From Ectocarpus siliculosus (Eukaryota > Sar > Phaeophyceae > Ectocarpales > Ectocarpaceae), in the NCBI GenBank assembly GCA_000310025.1, contig FN649743.1:2229085-2293084 (forward strand): DNA of 64,000 nt, read 5' to 3'. Positions 1 to 11,800 of the stretch are shown here, piece after piece. Below the pieces are notes generated by a model. That model worked only from the letters and a program-made list of their open reading frames with translations, was not told the DNA's origin and made no database searches. Position 1 is the stretch's first letter, and the number at the start of each line of letters is the position of its first letter. The position numbers were made by a program, and so were the translations under genes.

Positions 1-1104
1 TGTCCTATGTCCGATTTGTGTCCGGAACAAATGCGGCAGCAGCAGGCTTGCCTTTGGCCTGATGAAGCTCGGTGGTATTGGCACGTCCCGTTCAAGCGCA
101 ACTCCCCCTATCGTGTGGAGTGCACAGGTCTTATCAACACAGGCTATTCAGATATTTCCTCTTGCTGCACGTGGTGGGTGTGCTGTGTGATGCACGTTCA
201 GTAATAGCCGTAGCTGTGCGAGGTGAGCATGTGAGAGCCTTGTACGTACAGCAGTACCGCGTCTCTCCTTTTGCCGACAAATGCGTACACCTTTGCCAAC
301 CACACTTGCAACATGTCATATACCTGCTTTCCACATGGTACGACGGTCTCGCCTAGTTCAATACCCTCTTCTTTCCCCCCCGCTCGATTGGCTGTAAAGA
401 GGGTCGATGTCGGCGGTTGACTCTACCGGTTGCACCCTCTCTGCGTGAAGTCCCGTATCATATGCATAGCATCGGAGGTTCTACAATCCATACAGCAGGC
501 TCGTGGCCGATACACAGAAAGCTACATAACGCGATACTCCACCGCATTTGTCCCGTTGATAGTAGTGTCGACCGGGAATTGAAAAAAATCCACAGCACCC
601 TCTTTATATCCCGTAGGCTACGCACCCATGTGGTGGCTGTGTGGTTCCAGCACATTTGTGTCGAACGCCGGTGAGCCACAACTCATCCACAACTCATCCA
701 CAACTCATCCGTGCGGGAAGCGTTGACATCAACATTTTGTGACACACGCGGCTGGTCTTGGTACCGCTGTAAGCACGTGATGAAGAGGTCATGCGAATGG
801 CGAGCCCTCGTTGGTCTAACTGAACAATCGTTGAAGACCCGATGGACGCCCAGCCTACAATGGGGATACGTGAAGACTGCCACAGCTTGCTGCGGCATGT
901 AGCTGGCTAATGGAGTTGTTTGGCGTTTTTGCTTGTCTAGTTCCCGACGTACGTCTAGCTATGCACATTGAACCAAGAACAAGCAAAAGTCTGGCTCCAT
1001 CCACCGCCCCCAATACGCTCCCCTGATGGTTTGCGTTGTTCCCGACTGCGGACGAACGTCTTCGTGATGCCCAGAACCTCTTAGCCTCTTCAGGGGAAGA
1101 CCCA
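1..1104. other. Left-edge spacer, no gene recognised
   Basis: Only short, mutually overlapping open frames are present on both strands and none has a recognisable domain. The last part (about 1025-1104) is probably the 5' UTR of the B-box/DUF2009 gene: its reading frame is closed by TGA at 1024 and the first in-frame ATG is at 1105. A short tandem run of an ACTCATCCACA-like unit lies near 677-709. Confidence 0.5.
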
Positions 1105-3549
1105 ATGCCGGACGGCGATAGCACCGCGATGGAAGAGGAGGAGGAGGGAGCAGGGTCCCGAGAGGTGGAGACTTGCATCGAGTGCGAGGACCAGCACGCG
1201 GAGCTTGTGTGTCTGTCCTGCGAGGAGCCGTTTTGTCGACCTTGCTGGGGCTCCCTACACCGGTGAGCCAGTAAACCAGCATGCATCGCCGGGGTCTCCC
1301 TCGCAAACGATCGTCTTTGCTTGTTGCCCGCTGCCGTCAAAACATGGGAAGGCACCAACACCGAGGTTGAGGTTGGCAGCCTTTGGAGGGTGCAAAGGGA
1401 TCGAGTGTCGCCGGTGGAGCGTGTCGCGTTTTTGAAGCTATTCCTTCTTGCCGAAAGTGCTTGGCGCTCGTGTTGTAGCCAACGATCCGAGCGCTTGAGT
1501 GTCGTGCTTGAGGCGTCTCTATTTGTGCACACCCTACACGCCACCGCGCTCTATCGAACACGAAATGGTAGAAGACGGAGCTAGACAACCGCAACAATGC
1601 TCCAGTTGGTGCAGCATTAATCCCAACCGTGACACCGAGGTACACATCCATCCATCCCAACCTGTTGTGTGTGTCGCCAGAATCTTCGCCAAGTGTTGGT
1701 GGAAGACAAGGGCTCTTAGTACGCCCAACCCATTCCCAGACGCTTCGTCCTGCCGCCCCATCGCACGTACAATATCTCAAACCCTGTGTCTGCCGTCAAG
1801 CCAAGTGATGATTGATTGCACTGATGTCGGTATGCACCACCGCGTTGTTGTTGCACACCCACGAGTCTCCTTATCCTCCTCTCGATCTCCCACCATTTTT
1901 TGGCTTTTTTTGTCTTATGTGCAGCCAAGGCAAGCGCGCGGAACACGTGACCCGGGCCATCCTCGGCGAGGTGATGCCCGCACCGACGGCCCCCACCTCA
2001 TCCACGGAGCCCCCCACCCCCCCACTGCCCGAAACGGTCGGGCACGACGACGATGTAGACGGCGGCAGCGAGCAGTCCGACAGCGAAGGGAGCGCATGTG
2101 ACGGTGATGGGGATCGCGATGACGGGCATGGCGGGGGCGACGCAATCGAGGGTGGGTTGGGGCAAGCGGGCGGTGGCGGCGGGGGTCACAAGAAGAAGGG
2201 TAAGTGATGAGGGGGGGGAGTTGCCAACGCGACAATGCGAGAGTATTATTGATGATGTAGGCGTGCAAAGTCTGAGTTAGGCCGTACTATCGGTTATGCA
2301 TAGTGCAGGTGTTTTCCGCGTAGGTTCGTGAGAAGTAGAGGATCGTGCGCTACGTATGCCCTTGCTGCGACCGCTACTGCTGTGTCGACCGCTGCGGTGC
2401 ACAGCGGCATTTTTTTGCGAGCACCACGTGCATGCGTCACACGTATGCTCCTCTCAAGGGCGCTTCAGAACAGCAATGTTGTGTGTGGTGGGCTGTTCTG
2501 GTGATGGCGGCTTGTTGTCGAGCAACCCTCAAACGAACAACCAACATGTGCATGAGTTTCCAGGACGTAACTCGTGTGCCTTTTAGCATGTGCAAACTAC
2601 AGCCGGGGTAGAAGGGAACGGCCAACAACTCCCCCTCTATCTGGCAGTTAGGTTTTTCTGGACAACCGCCAGTTTCACAGCATGCAAGATCCAACCTGAA
2701 TCTTACGTTTTGTTGTCTCTCTCTCTCTCCCCCTTTCTCTCATCGTTGCCAGTTCTCCCGATTGCTTTACCCCTCAGTCTATCAACGCCAACCGCGTCTG
2801 CGACACGGTTGTTACCCTTGCACCCTGTGCTATCTTCGTTGCGTCTAGAAAGTAAGAAGATCTATTCCCTCCCGAGCCCCCACCCTGTCGTCGAGGTTGC
2901 CTCTCGGGGAGGGGGAAACGATCGCACCCTCCCCGGCCACAGCAGTGCTTGATTCACGAAGTGAAAGCGACGTTGCCAGTTGTTTGCGCTGGTGGTGCGG
3001 CTTGCTCAGATGGCATTGTTCTCCTCGGTCTGTGTGCAGAGTGAGCGCTGCGGCGCCGGTTTTGTTGGTCTCCTTCAGCGCATTGACCCATCGCAGGGAG
3101 AAGGAATGCAGGCGTCAGTTTCGCTGTTCTTCAGCGCGTATTGACGCACCAATACAACGGAATGAATGCCTGCTGATTAATCGCGAATGAGTGGACACGT
3201 ACACGGGTGTGGCGTTTTTTCCAAGCCCCCCCCTCTCGGTTGCTCCGTCCTTTCGAGGACGCGTGGTCAATGGTCTAACCGCTAAGGCATGCAAGACCTA
3301 AGAGTACGCCCCCCCCCCCCCCCCGGCTGCGTTTGGTGCACGGGGTCAGGGAGAACCCCGTGCGCAGCGCGGGGAGAGCCCGTGGGGCAGGCTCGCCGTG
3401 GGGATGCACGGGTCGAGTGTGCTGGAGGAGTGCCGGTTCATCCCGCTGAGGCTGGACGCGAGAGAGCGAGGCCTCCTGGCGATGCTGAAAGGGGCGCTGA
3501 ACGTCTCGGAGTACACCGGACAGGTATAGTTCCCAAGTTGCTGCTAACG

Positions 3550-3608
<59 letters not shown>

Positions 3609-6164
3609 GCTGCTGCTAACGTTATTGTTGATGCTTTTGTTGTTGTCGCTGTTCCTGTTGTTGTTGTTGTTGCCGATGCTGTTGTTGCTGTTGTTGTGGT
3701 TACCGGTATTGATGCTGCCGTTGTCTGTGCTGTTGTTGTTGTTGCTCGATTTCAAAGCGAGACCTGCGTTGCTCAGTTTGCAGAGTATCGAGTTTTGCCA
3801 CCGTGCGTATCGAGCGTTCCACCCTGTTTAGGCAGACAGCTTGTTTGTTGCCAGGAGCGCATGGAAAAGTTCCACCCGAAGGACTTTCTTGACTGCTGTT
3901 TGTTGAGAGAGAGGAGAGGAGAGCGTGATGCCCTGCCGGGGGGCCCGTCGCTCTACCGCCCTACGCCACGTAACCCCCAACAGATCAGTATGGAGTGCCG
4001 GGCACAGTACCCGAACAACACAACCGCCGTGCACGACCGCTATTCTCGCTGTTTGGTTGCCGCTCTCGTTATGATTGTAGTACAACACGCACGCACCCCA
4101 ACTGTTTTCACGAAGTGGTTGCTGTGACTTGCGACGCGCTGCAGAGGACTGCTGGACCCGGCCGGCTCCACGAGAGCCCACGCCATCTGTGGGAGACGTC
4201 TCGCGAGGAAAAAAACGCAGCAGCAGCGAGCCGACTGCACGGTACAACTAACTCCACAGGAGCCTAAGACTGAAGCAGCAGTGCAGTGCCTCAACTGCTA
4301 CGAACAAACTGGCAGATGTCCAACGTATTTGAACATATGCCAGTTTTTTCGCAGCAGTTGAGGCACTGCACTGCTGCTTCAGTCTTAAGCTCCTGTGGAG
4401 TTCGTTGTCCCGTGCAGTCGGCTCGCTGCTGCTGCGTTTTNNNNNNNNNNNNNNNNNNNNNNNNNNNNNNNNNNNNNNNNNNNNNNNNNNNNNNNNNNNN
4501 NNNNNNNNNNNNNNNNNNNNNNNNNNNNNNNNNNNNNNNNNNNNNNNNNNNNNNNNNNNNNNNNNNNNNNNNNNNNNNNNNNNNNNNNNNNNNNNNNNNN
4601 NNNNNNNNNNNNNNNNNNNNNNNNNNNNNNNNNNNNNNNNNNNNNNNNNNNNNNNNNNNNNNNNNNNNNNNNNNNNNNNNNNNNNNNNNNNNNNNNNNNN
4701 NNNNNNNNNNNNNNNNNNNNNNNNNNNNNNNNNNNNNNNNNNNNNNNNNNNNNNNNNNNNNNNNNNNNNNNNNNNNNNNNNNNNNNNNNNNNNNNNNNNN
4801 NNNNNNNNNNNNNNNNNNNNNNNNNNNNNNNNNNNNNNNNNNNNNNNNNNNNNNNNNNNNNNNNNNNNNNNNNNNNNNNNNNNNNNNNNNNNNNNNNNNN
4901 NNNNNNNTCACGGGGGGGGGGGGGAACGCACACCACCTCTCCCCAACCTGTACCACGTCCTTGCCCAACCGCGTGTTTTTGTGTGATGCGCCGAGCTCGC
5001 CCGGGTGTGTTTGTGCGTCTTTTTTATTTGCATCGACCGCTCTAAACGGCTGACCAATGAAAAGACGTCAGTCTCAGTGCGGTTGCAAACACAAAACACT
5101 TCTAAAGGCCATGAACTGGGACCCCGTAAGGGGGCGGCAAGTGGGAGGCTACGCAATTCTCCGGATTAAAGATAGAAACGGTATCTAGCAACAGAGGAAG
5201 ACTGCACGTGTATACCTTGCACACGGGTTCGTTTTGGAGTGCAATCACCGTCATCCCCCTTGCTTTCACCACCATGTGCGCGCTCTACATCGCGTGCGTG
5301 TGGCGACGTTGTCGTCCTATGTATCGTTCTATGCAGAGTGGACGTGTACTCCGGTAGGTGGAGCTCCAAGGCCAGGACCATCAACGAGGAGCTTCGGATG
5401 ACCCTCGCAGCGCTTTCGGGCATGATGGTCGCGGGTGAGCTGTTGTCGTATTTTTGTTGGCTTCCCCAGCCGACACAGCGCTCGCTGCGGAGTGGAGGCC
5501 AAGAAGTTTGTTTTTAGCTCGTGTGCGACTTAATTTTCACCAGAAAAATTGACCCCCCGCGCGTGCGCTCGGTCCAAGAAATCGGAGAACATTCTTCGAA
5601 TTTTCCGCACCCGGTGACGGCGGCTGCCGTGTCGTTCGTCCCTCCTGTGTGTTGCCAGCATCCGGAGGGCATTCCGTCGACTTGGCGGTTTTTCGAAGCA
5701 TTTTTTAATGTTTTTCCCGCTATGCGCGTCTGTGTAGTCGCGAATGGGTTCTTCGTGACGTAGCCTCTCTCACGCGAGCAATTTTCTGCCTGAGATACCG
5801 CATGATGTGCAATGCGTGATGGTCTCGTGGTCGGGACTTGTATCGCGACGTGTTTTCTGCCTCCACTCGTTTGTGTGTTTTTTTTCTTTCGGACACTCAA
5901 CCTTGCGTCAGTAACCAGAGTTGTTCGAGGGACGAGCAGGGGCGTTTTTTTTTTTTTTTTCTTCCTTTGTGTCGTACGTACATCTGCGGCAGGTTTCCTT
6001 GTGGTTGCGATGGGGAGTTCCGTTGCCGTAGGAGGTGCGTTCTATCAGTCCAGGCTGGACCAGTTTCGACCGCCGCCGGGGCGCAGGCCGAATGGGAGGT
6101 CGCAACGATTTCCTGGCAGAGACTAATCGTCAAAGCGTTTTTTAGATGTGAAGAGTGCTGCAGC

Positions 6165-6201
<37 letters not shown>

Positions 6202-8796
6202 ACAACAACGACAATAATCTACGGAGAGACGTCCCTTACGTAGCAAAAAACTTGCTCGTTTTGCATACTTGCGATTTTGAGTCGGCTCCCGGAGGGCTTC
6301 GCGTGATCGACGGCATCTATCTCTCTTTCGCCCTTGGTGACGTTGTAGAGGAGTCAATCGTTTAAGGAATAGGAGCGGGTCTCCTGCTCCTCAACGAAAA
6401 ATGCACGATGAACCGACTCGCCCCCCCCGTCCCGCCGCGTGTGTGCATGCGCCGTCCGTACGCAACGAAAACAACACGGGCAGGAGAACTTAACTGGGGG
6501 CAGAAGAACGCGGCCCTCCTCGACTCGTTGGACGACAACCAGGACGCGTTCGCCGAGATCTTCGAGGTGCAGTGGACCGCCTACGCAGGATTTCAAGAGT
6601 ACCTAGAAAAATAATAGGGAGGGGGCACGCAGACCGTATCCCTAACCCTATGACCCTAACCCTAGCACGGATTGAATACTTTATCCCATATATCTTGCTT
6701 AATCCATTTTGCTGCGTAGACTACTGGGTGCAGTACAGCAGTTTTTCCCCGTCGTAGAGGACACCTCCCGCTTCAGGACACTCCTCCCCCACACACTTTG
6801 AAAAACGCTTTTTTCAGAAGCATGGTGCCCGGTAGAACTATAAAAATACGAGGGGGGGTTAGTTTTTTGGGCACTTCCAACGCGCTTTATGGATCCCCTC
6901 TTATTTATTTCACGGAGAACTACGGGTGCCCTTACAATGTTGAAGACTATGTTCTGTACTGCCGTGTCGAAGGTGTGAAAAAATCGGGTGCTGTCTGCTT
7001 TTGACTTGATACATGCCTCCCGCCGATGTAAACCAACAACGCCTTTCAGCGCGCCGTGCCGTGCGCTGTAGGCGTACCCGCGTGCGTCATGGATACCCCC
7101 ATTCGAGTGCAGCAAGCAGCCCATCATGGACGTTATTTAACGTGTGTATTTTTGGTCTTCCTACGTTTGTTTCACGCGCCGCTTGCCCGACCGTACGCGT
7201 TTTCTCGGCCTGGTTCCTTCCTGGGCCTCGACACCTGTACCTCTTGTTTATCTTGACGGGCAAGGTCGGGCGACGATACAAGATCACCAACCCGGAGAAG
7301 TTCAGGGACTTCTACGGCAAGATGATGTACATGCTGCAGGACGCGCAGGCGCAGGGGCGAGTGGGGTTGGAACTAGTGAAGGACATTCAGGTGTGTGCCT
7401 TTTTATGGGTAGCATCGACCGCGCTACAGAACGTGCCCGCGCTTAAGAACCTCTATAGTTTCGGCCGAGGCTGAGATTCGTTATCTATGTGTCCGGGGTC
7501 ATCATGCTCCGAATGGCCGCTAAATAGGTTTTTGGTGTAAGGATTCTTCTTTAACCGAGCTCACAAATGGTGCTCAAGTTCATAAGTTTTGATTTTTTTT
7601 ATTGCTCAATTTTTCTCGGATTCTCAAGTGGGGGCGCGTTCTGTAACCGATTGGCCAATGGAAAGAAGCCAGCCTCAGCGAGGCTACCAAGGGGAGACCC
7701 TTCTAAAGGCCAAGTTATGGGAACCCGTGAGGGAGGGTCATGGGGGAGGCCAGATAGACTATTCTGCGGATTTTTATGGATTCAAGACAGAAAAACGTGT
7801 CGCTGTTGATGTGTTTGTGTGTTCACTGGCATTCACCGCGCGACCGTGCTGACCAATCACATATGTCAGTTTCGCCGCCGGACACAAAAACTCAACAAGG
7901 TTTGTTTGTAGTCCGCGGCGGGTGGGGATGCGCGAGGGAAGCTTGGACGGGGAATTCCTGCCTCCGGATTCGGAGCACTCGTGAGAAAAGGAAAGAGCGT
8001 ATCCTTGTTTTTTGTTGACGCGCCGTTTTGCCCGCAACAGATGGTGTATGATTTGGTGGAGGATCGAGGAGGCTTGGAGATGCTGCAGGACGAGCGAGTC
8101 GTGGCGGCCACGGCGGACATTTCGGGCATCTCCATGAGCAAAGCAGAGGTGAGCCACAGAACGTGTTTCGATAAGAGATTATGGGAATCGACGTGCATGT
8201 GTGCCATCGGTGAGGCAGAGATGAGAGATGGGACGAAATGGGACGGGCATGACTCCAAGCATAGGGACGTTGGTTTCTTTCCCACTTTTTTCTCGATCGC
8301 TCGCACTTTTACGCCTAAGGTACGGTACGATGCGTCTGTTTGACTGCGACCCACGCTCACACACACAGAAAAATCCCTCTGCTGCATTGTCGTGCATGCC
8401 TTGATTTGTTTGGTCGAAATACTGAATGACGTCACCCGCCGAACCGAGGTGGCTTGGAACATAGTATTTGCCCCCTCGAAGATGACGTTCTAGCAGCTCT
8501 AGCAGCAGCCGTCGTGACAAACTACAACCACACAGCGGCAACACCAGCAGCATCGGCCCGATGTATACGCTCGGGTTTTTTCCTGGTGTGCACCCCCTTG
8601 CGTCGCTCGGTGAGCAGGTTAGTTTCCAGGTTGCTGCCAAAAACAAGGCGAGGGCGGGGCTGCTGAAGGACTACGTGTCGGATTCGTTCCCCAAGGAGGA
8701 GGTGGAGAGAGTGCTGGATTCCATCGCGGACGCGAACAACTACATCGCCTTCAACGTGGCTCCTGTTGAGAGGTAGGAGAGGGGGGGAGGGAGGGG

Positions 8797-8863
<67 letters not shown>

Positions 8864-11800
8864 GAAGATGGAGAGACAGAGAGCAGTAGGCAGCAGCAGC
8901 AGTAGCAGCAGCAATACCTGGAGAATACTGAGGGAAGAAAGACTGCTGTTGTCCCAACTGCTTGACTCGGTTGTTGTCGTTCAAATGTCGGGTCTTGTCC
9001 CTCCCTCTTTCTTGTTCTTGTTGTCACTGCTTGCTTGCTTGTTGTCCACTACAGAACGATCAGCCTCCTGCAGGATAACTTTCATCCCGACAAGCCCGAG
9101 GGAGAGTGGAGCCTCAAGCTTAGTGCTAGCGGAGGAAGAAAACGGTACGTGGGTTGGTACTGTATGTGGATAGATGGGTGGGTGGATCTGTGCGTTTGTG
9201 TGGGTCTGTGGGCGGGGTAGGTGGGCGGTTGTGTGTGTCGAGGCGGAGTATTAAGCGCGCGGGAGGTAACGTTGGTGTATTAGCTCGTACGCGTAAACGG
9301 CCCACATTCACAGCTTTGTGTGCGTTGCTGATCTCTCGGGAAGCATTTCGTACGTCATTCAGGCTCATGTTGTGTTTGATATTTGATGGCACTCCTTGGG
9401 ATGGGCGTGAACGCCGGCGTCTGAAACAGGAGACCACGGTGAGAATGCTGCCGAAAGTGCGCCCTTGCCAAGCGGTTCTCAATCAACACACTCTTGTGCC
9501 CGTTTTGCCTCCCTCCCGCCCGTTTCCGACGAAACCAGATTCTCGTCGTCGTCATCCATGTACAGTAGTTACGGCAGCTCGTTCAGCTCCGGGTATGGGT
9601 GAGTGCTGGCTGCTGGCTGTTGCTGTTGCTGGCTTGGCTGTCGTGTTGCTACTTCTCTTGTCGGTTTGCTGGCCACTTGCCGTGATGCCGTCTAGTCCAT
9701 CGAATGACGTGGTCGTCGGATGATACGACTTGCACGTTGGATGATGCAACAACCTTGATTTTCAAACCATGAAAGCCCACCGGATGATTCGCCGTTTCTT
9801 TATCGTGTAATGTATAGTCGATTCAGAGTAGACTTGGCGGGATCTTGAACGTCTGAGCGTGATGGTTTTGTCTGTTTTGTCGAACGGCACCCTCTCCCCT
9901 CCCCTCTTGTGTACTGTAACCGTTCGCCGTGACCGTTCTGGCGTGCACTATACAGGGGAGGGTACGGGATCTCGTCCATGTTCGGCTCTTCCTCGTCGGC
10001 GCAGCTGTCGCACGACCACCGCACGCAATACACCTTCGTGTGGCAAAGCCTACTGCTGTGGAGCGAGGCCATGAGAAGCATGTACCGGTAAGAAAAACAC
10101 TGCTGTGCAGATGCCGATACCAAGCGATCTCTCGCTGCATGCCAACGTCGATGTGCTCTGACGCTGCTTCTGCCGTCGATCGGAAGCAAACACTGAAATA
10201 GTCTTGCGCATACCTCGGCGATTGCGATTCTCTCTTGTATGTTGCCTAGGGTTTTTCGTCTGTTGGACTTTGAGTGACACTTTTCTAAAAAGCGGGTTTC
10301 CGTGAGCGAGCAGCGATGAGCAAGAGACCTTTGCCCTGTTGTGTTGCATTTGTTTTTCTTGTCCCCAGAGATGTCCGCGACGTGCGCATTAGCGACACCT
10401 CCAACCAATCGAACTTGTATTGGCTTGGAACCACGTGTTTTTTTTGCATCTCAAAGGGGTCGACCGCCCATTCCCCTCCCTCCTCTCCTCTCCTCTCGTT
10501 TGTCAGGCTGTGGTACTTCGCGGACAGCGATTTGCTCTCGGGGAAGGCCTCCTACCGGCTGCAGAACACGGGACAAGGGCTCAACAGGTACGCCTTCTCA
10601 TCGTCTGTGTTGAGCTGTTGAGCATGTGCCGAGCGCTGTTTGCTCCTGTTGTTTCGTGTCTGTTCGCTTTTGTGGGTGTTGAGGAAGAGGCAAGGGAGGA
10701 CGTTAACCATGCCATCATCCTGCTTTAGGCAGGGGCGTGGGCTCGGCACTTGAGCACGACCCGGCGAATGTGCCACCGGAGGTTGCGTAAGATAGTTTAC
10801 CCCCTGGGCCGATTGTCAAAGCCCGATAATTCTGCAGCACAAACAGCAGCGGTGGTAACGGAAATGGCGGGAGGCGTTGGCACCCCCTCGACTCGTCGAG
10901 AGCTTTCCTAAAATGTATCCTCTAGCTTTTGCGTGCTCTTTGTCGCGGAGTATTCGAGGTCTGAAAATCGGTCGAGGGGGTGTGGTACCTTACGCTTACG
11001 TACGGCAGTCTGAGCGAAAGACGCTGAGGCGGTGTATTAGTGCCAGTTCGGAGTTATCATCACCATCTGACGGAACGAATGTCTTGACTTGCTTGGTCTG
11101 CTGCCTATTAAACATCACCTTTTTCGCTGGTCTGGTGTTTAAAAAAGGGTCCAGCAGTGCCCTTCGGTGAGCCAGGAAATGCGACGAATCCTGAGAGTAG
11201 TGCAGTCGACGTGCGGGCCGTGGGTCGGCCTGAGCGTGGTGCACCTGGGGGACCGCGACGTCCCCAACGCTCTCGTTTTCATCGATAAGTACACTCAGGT
11301 TGGTGCTGGTTGTCAACGTGCCTGTTCTCTGTTGCGTGTTGTTCAGATGGGGCATGGCAGTGTAGTCTATGCACGCGGATAGGACAAAAGCAGGCTATCA
11401 AGTTGTTTGCCAGTGGGCGTGAAGGAAAGGGTTGGTGCTGTTGCAGGAACGACATTTTAGTTGTTGCGTCTACTGGCAAAGCCCTGTTTACCCCCCCCCC
11501 GCGCTCCACGCCGATCTCAGAGAACCCCATTGTCAGAGGTGTTGCCATTAGGGATCAACACGGTACTTTACTCATCTCGTCAGGAGATGGGCGGCCAAAC
11601 GGCCAAATGACTCGAGGCGAGCAAGAAATGATTTGGACGGTCCGATCCAGCCCCCCCCCCCCCGTCACGCCGACTTCGGTTTCCGTTTCTCCTGCCAGAT
11701 CCCTCGGATCCTCAACCCCGTGGCTGAGGCGGTGCGATCGCTGGAAGAGATGGCTCATGACCCGGTCCTCGGCCACTACGTGGACGTAGGCTGGGGCGGC

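Noticed and set aside
4286-5053. Long open frames crossing the N gap on both strands
   Set aside because: They exist only because Ns are read through; no coding evidence.
10371-10506. Additional DUF2009 exon starting at the CCCCAG near 10370
   Set aside because: The AG at 10506 gives an uninterrupted match to the family and correct phase; the earlier AG inserts unrelated residues.
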